A stretch of 7,277 bases of DNA from Nitrospirae bacterium GWC2_42_7 (lineage in GTDB: Bacteria > Nitrospirota > Thermodesulfovibrionia > Thermodesulfovibrionales > UBA6898): the NCBI GenBank assembly GCA_001803645.1, contig MHDW01000055.1:1-7277 (forward strand), read 5' to 3'. The position numbers were made by a program, and so were the translations under genes. The notes beneath the pieces are model-generated. The model made no database searches. It saw nothing but the letters and a program-made list of their open reading frames with translations, and was not told the origin of the DNA. This document shows, piece by piece, positions 5,432-7,277 of the stretch; position 1 is the stretch's first letter, and each line of letters starts with the position of its first letter.

Positions 5432-7277
5432 GTGAATCTTCTATCTTTCCAGAAACCTGGCAGATACATAAACAGAGAGGCAAACTCGATCTATAAAAAA
5501 GCCCCTGTTACTGTTGCCCTTGCGTTCCCTGACATATACGAGGTCGGCATGTCTCACCTTGGGCTGAGAATTCTATATGGGCTAATAAACAACATATCCT
5601 TTGCTTCTGCAGAAAGGGTTTTTTCCCCATGGCTTGACCTTGATGATGCTATGAAAAAACAGGGGGTGCTTCTTTCTTCTCTTGAATCAAAACGTCCGTT
5701 TAAGGATTTTGACATTATAGGGTTCAGCCTGCAGTATGAGCTTTCGTATCCCACTGTATTGAACATGCTCCATCTTGGTGGAATTCCCCTGCGGTCTGAA
5801 GAGCGTTTAAATAAAAAAGGCTGGCCTCTTGTCATCGCCGGAGGTCCATGCACAATAAATCCCATGCCGATGTCTGCCTTTATTGATGCCTTTCTTATAG
5901 GGGATGGTGAAGATGCGATAACAGATATCCTGAATGTATACCATGAATGGAAAAAAGACAATACAGAAGATAAACTGCGCCTCTTGTCTGCCCTGTCAGA
6001 TATTGAAGGAGTTTTTGTGCCCTCTGTCAACAAAGACAAAAAAGTGAACCGGAGGATCGTCCATTCTCTTGAAGATGCCTTCTTCCCGGACAGCCCTGTT
6101 GTGCCTTTTACAACCATAATCCATGACAGGATCAACATCGAAATAGCAAGAGGCTGTTCAATGGGCTGCAGGTTCTGTCAGGCAGGAATGGCCTACAGGC
6201 CTGTGCGTGAACGGTCTCCTGAAAGAATTCTCAGTCTTGCTGAACGTTCATTGAAGAACACGGGCTACGACAGCCTCTCCTTCACCTCTCTGAGTGCAGG
6301 GGATTATTCCTGTCTCCACCAGCTCCTGAGGGAATTTAACAAAAGATTTTATGAAAAAAGAATATCGGTCTCTCTGCCTTCACTCAGGGTCGCATCAGTG
6401 AACAGCGATCTTCTTAAAGAGATCAAGGCTGTCAGAAAATCCGGATTTACTATTGCTCCGGAGGCAGGAACAGACAGGCTCAGATCCGTAATAAACAAGG
6501 ATTTTACATCCGAGATATACACTGCAACACTCGAAAGTCTTTTTAAGTCCGGCTGGAATAATCTCAAGATGTATTTTATGTCCGGTCTTCCTACTGAGAC
6601 AGATGAAGACATCACTGCAATCCCTGAGATGGTATTTGAAGCTATAAAAATTTCTAAAAAACTCACAGGAAGGCGTGTAAATATAAGCGTGGGCATCTCC
6701 TCCTTTGTACCGAAACCGCATACACCTTTTCAGTGGTTCGGCCAGAATGACATGAACATCCTTAAAGAAAAAAACCATTATCTCAAGAAGGCTTTTCTAC
6801 GCAAGGGTGTTAAATATAAAGGCCATAATGAAGAAATGTCCATGCTTGAGGCAGCTCTTGCAAGAGGAGATGAAAGCCTTTCAGGTCTGATCGAAGAAGC
6901 CTGGTCCTGCGGCTGCAGACTTGATGCCTGGACCGAGTCCTTTGATTTCGAAAAATGGAAAAAAGCAATAGATACCTCTGGTATTGATGCAGCAGATTTT
7001 GCAACAAGAGAATTCGATAAAGATGCAGCCCTGCCATGGGAAAACATCAATACAGGCATAACCAAGGAATATCTGCTTAGTGAATATACAAATGCGCTTT
7101 CAGGAAAATTTACTTCTGACTGCAGGGAAAAATGCCATAACTGCGGATTGAAATGTAAAACAGAAGACAAAAAAGAAAGTACAGAGTACACAGTACAGAG
7201 TACGGAAGTTACTAAGGAGTTCATAAGTAAATCCCCCTCACCCCCGCCCCTGCCTACCGGACAGGCAGGCTCTCCCT
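5432..7277 (+). CDS. TIGR03960-type B12-binding/radical SAM protein, 3' end off window
   Basis: The frame runs 615 codons from GTG 5432 to the right edge without a stop. The N terminus is typical of the family (QKPGRYINREANSI), followed by a Rossmann-like B12-binding module with ALAFPDIYEVGMSHLGLRIL (29-48), FSLQYELSYPTVLNML, and the GGPCTINP and IGDGEDAI signatures. The radical SAM cluster motif is GCSMGCRFC, with C242, C246 and C249 ready to bind the 4Fe-4S cluster. PEAGTDRLR and YFMSGLPTETDED follow as in radical SAM barrels. A Cys-rich end (C564, C568, C571, C575; KCHNCGLKC) closes the usual domain and may bind metal. Residues 576-615 are repeat-derived (STEYTVQSTEVT, then SPSPPPLPTGQAGSP). 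Relatives are often fused or adjacent to a TIGR03936/DUF2344 domain, so that may follow. The reaction is unknown. GTG 5432 fits the family N terminus; a G-rich GGGGGTGG lies about 12 bases upstream. The frame is open back to 5327, but only TTG codons offer earlier starts. Confidence 0.92.
   Translation, partial: MNLLSFQKPGRYINREANSIYKKAPVTVALAFPDIYEVGMSHLGLRILYGLINNISFASAERVFSPWLDLDDAMKKQGVLLSSLESKRPFKDFDIIGFSLQYELSYPTVLNMLHLGGIPLRSEERLNKKGWPLVIAGGPCTINPMPMSAFIDAFLIGDGEDAITDILNVYHEWKKDNTEDKLRLLSALSDIEGVFVPSVNKDKKVNRRIVHSLEDAFFPDSPVVPFTTIIHDRINIEIARGCSMGCRFCQAGMAYRPVRERSPERILSLAERSLKNTGYDSLSFTSLSAGDYSCLHQLLREFNKRFYEKRISVSLPSLRVASVNSDLLKEIKAVRKSGFTIAPEAGTDRLRSVINKDFTSEIYTATLESLFKSGWNNLKMYFMSGLPTETDEDITAIPEMVFEAIKISKKLTGRRVNISVGISSFVPKPHTPFQWFGQNDMNILKEKNHYLKKAFLRKGVKYKGHNEEMSMLEAALARGDESLSGLIEEAWSCGCRLDAWTESFDFEKWKKAIDTSGIDAADFATREFDKDAALPWENINTGITKEYLLSEYTNALSGKFTSDCREKCHNCGLKCKTEDKKESTEYTVQSTEVTKEFISKSPSPPPLPTGQAGSP
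7178..7203 (+). repeat. Direct repeat of AGTACAGAGTAC inside the radical SAM frame
   Basis: Two identical 12-bp copies (7178-7189 and 7192-7203) are separated by AC, giving a 14-bp period that is not a multiple of three. The copies are therefore read in different frames (STEY and QSTE). Sequences of this GTACAGAGTAC kind are familiar to me as interspersed repeats in environmental bacterial genomes. It begins just after the Cys-rich end of the radical SAM domain. Confidence 0.75.
7231..7277. repeat. C-rich tract with 7-bp-stem palindrome, repeat element cut by the window edge
   Basis: A C-rich tract (7233-7250) runs into CCTGCCT (7249-7255), loop ACCGGAC and AGGCAGG (7263-7269), a perfect 7-bp stem. 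TCTCCCT follows at the edge. The palindrome resembles dispersed CCTGCCTACCGG..AGGCAGG repeats, and the flanks resemble another common repeat of the CCCTCACCCC...CTCTCCCT type. It may thus be one element nested in another. It is read through in frame by the radical SAM gene as PPPLPTGQAGSP. Confidence 0.6.

Noticed and set aside
5554..6138. 194-codon open frame on the minus strand
   Set aside because: It is antisense to the B12-binding half of the radical SAM gene, which has clear family motifs; the translation is Ser/Arg-rich and unrecognisable.
6778..7224. 148-codon open frame on the minus strand starting inside the repeat DNA
   Set aside because: It lies opposite the radical SAM gene and its N terminus is just the reverse translation of the AGTACAGAGTAC repeats.

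Overview
The window reads as chromosomal DNA of a Gram-negative (diderm) bacterium. It encodes outer-membrane assembly factors, a precorrin-2 dehydrogenase, a membrane-bound c-di-GMP protein and a B12/radical SAM protein. The protein families and the short palindromic interspersed repeats are reminiscent of Nitrospirota or Desulfobacterota, but that placement is an inference from memory and no marker gene here settles it. Ribosome binding sites are weak, and three of the six main start codons are not ATG (GTG, TTG, GTG).

Minus strand, read right to left from 5269 to the left edge: (1) an HAMP-GAF-GGDEF-HD-GYP membrane protein (5269-3272); (2) a secreted BamE/SmpA-like protein (3252-2878), possibly coupled to the first through a 7-codon mini-ORF; (3) a 209-bp gap with a palindromic repeat and a promoter-like sequence; (4) a lipoprotein (2668-1187) that joins a complete BamD domain to two BamA-type POTRA domains through a linker built of seven decapeptide repeats; (5) precorrin-2 dehydrogenase (1183-527), 3 bases downstream; (6) a small GHKL ATPase (514 to beyond the left edge) of the type often found with [FeFe]-hydrogenase genes.

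Plus strand, diverging from a 162-bp shared intergenic region: one long reading frame from GTG 5432 that is still open at the right edge. It is a TIGR03960-type B12-binding/radical SAM protein. After its Cys-rich C-terminal motif the frame continues for 40 codons through interspersed-repeat DNA (a 12-bp direct repeat, a C-rich tract and a 7-bp-stem palindrome). These repeats therefore form a translated tail or interdomain linker.

The most unusual object is the BamD-POTRA fusion. Both halves belong to the machine that folds outer-membrane beta-barrels, but normally sit in separate proteins (BamD, and the periplasmic part of BamA). A BamE-fold gene just upstream strengthens the outer-membrane-assembly theme. 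The siroheme and ATPase genes behind it look co-transcribed but have no obvious functional link to it.
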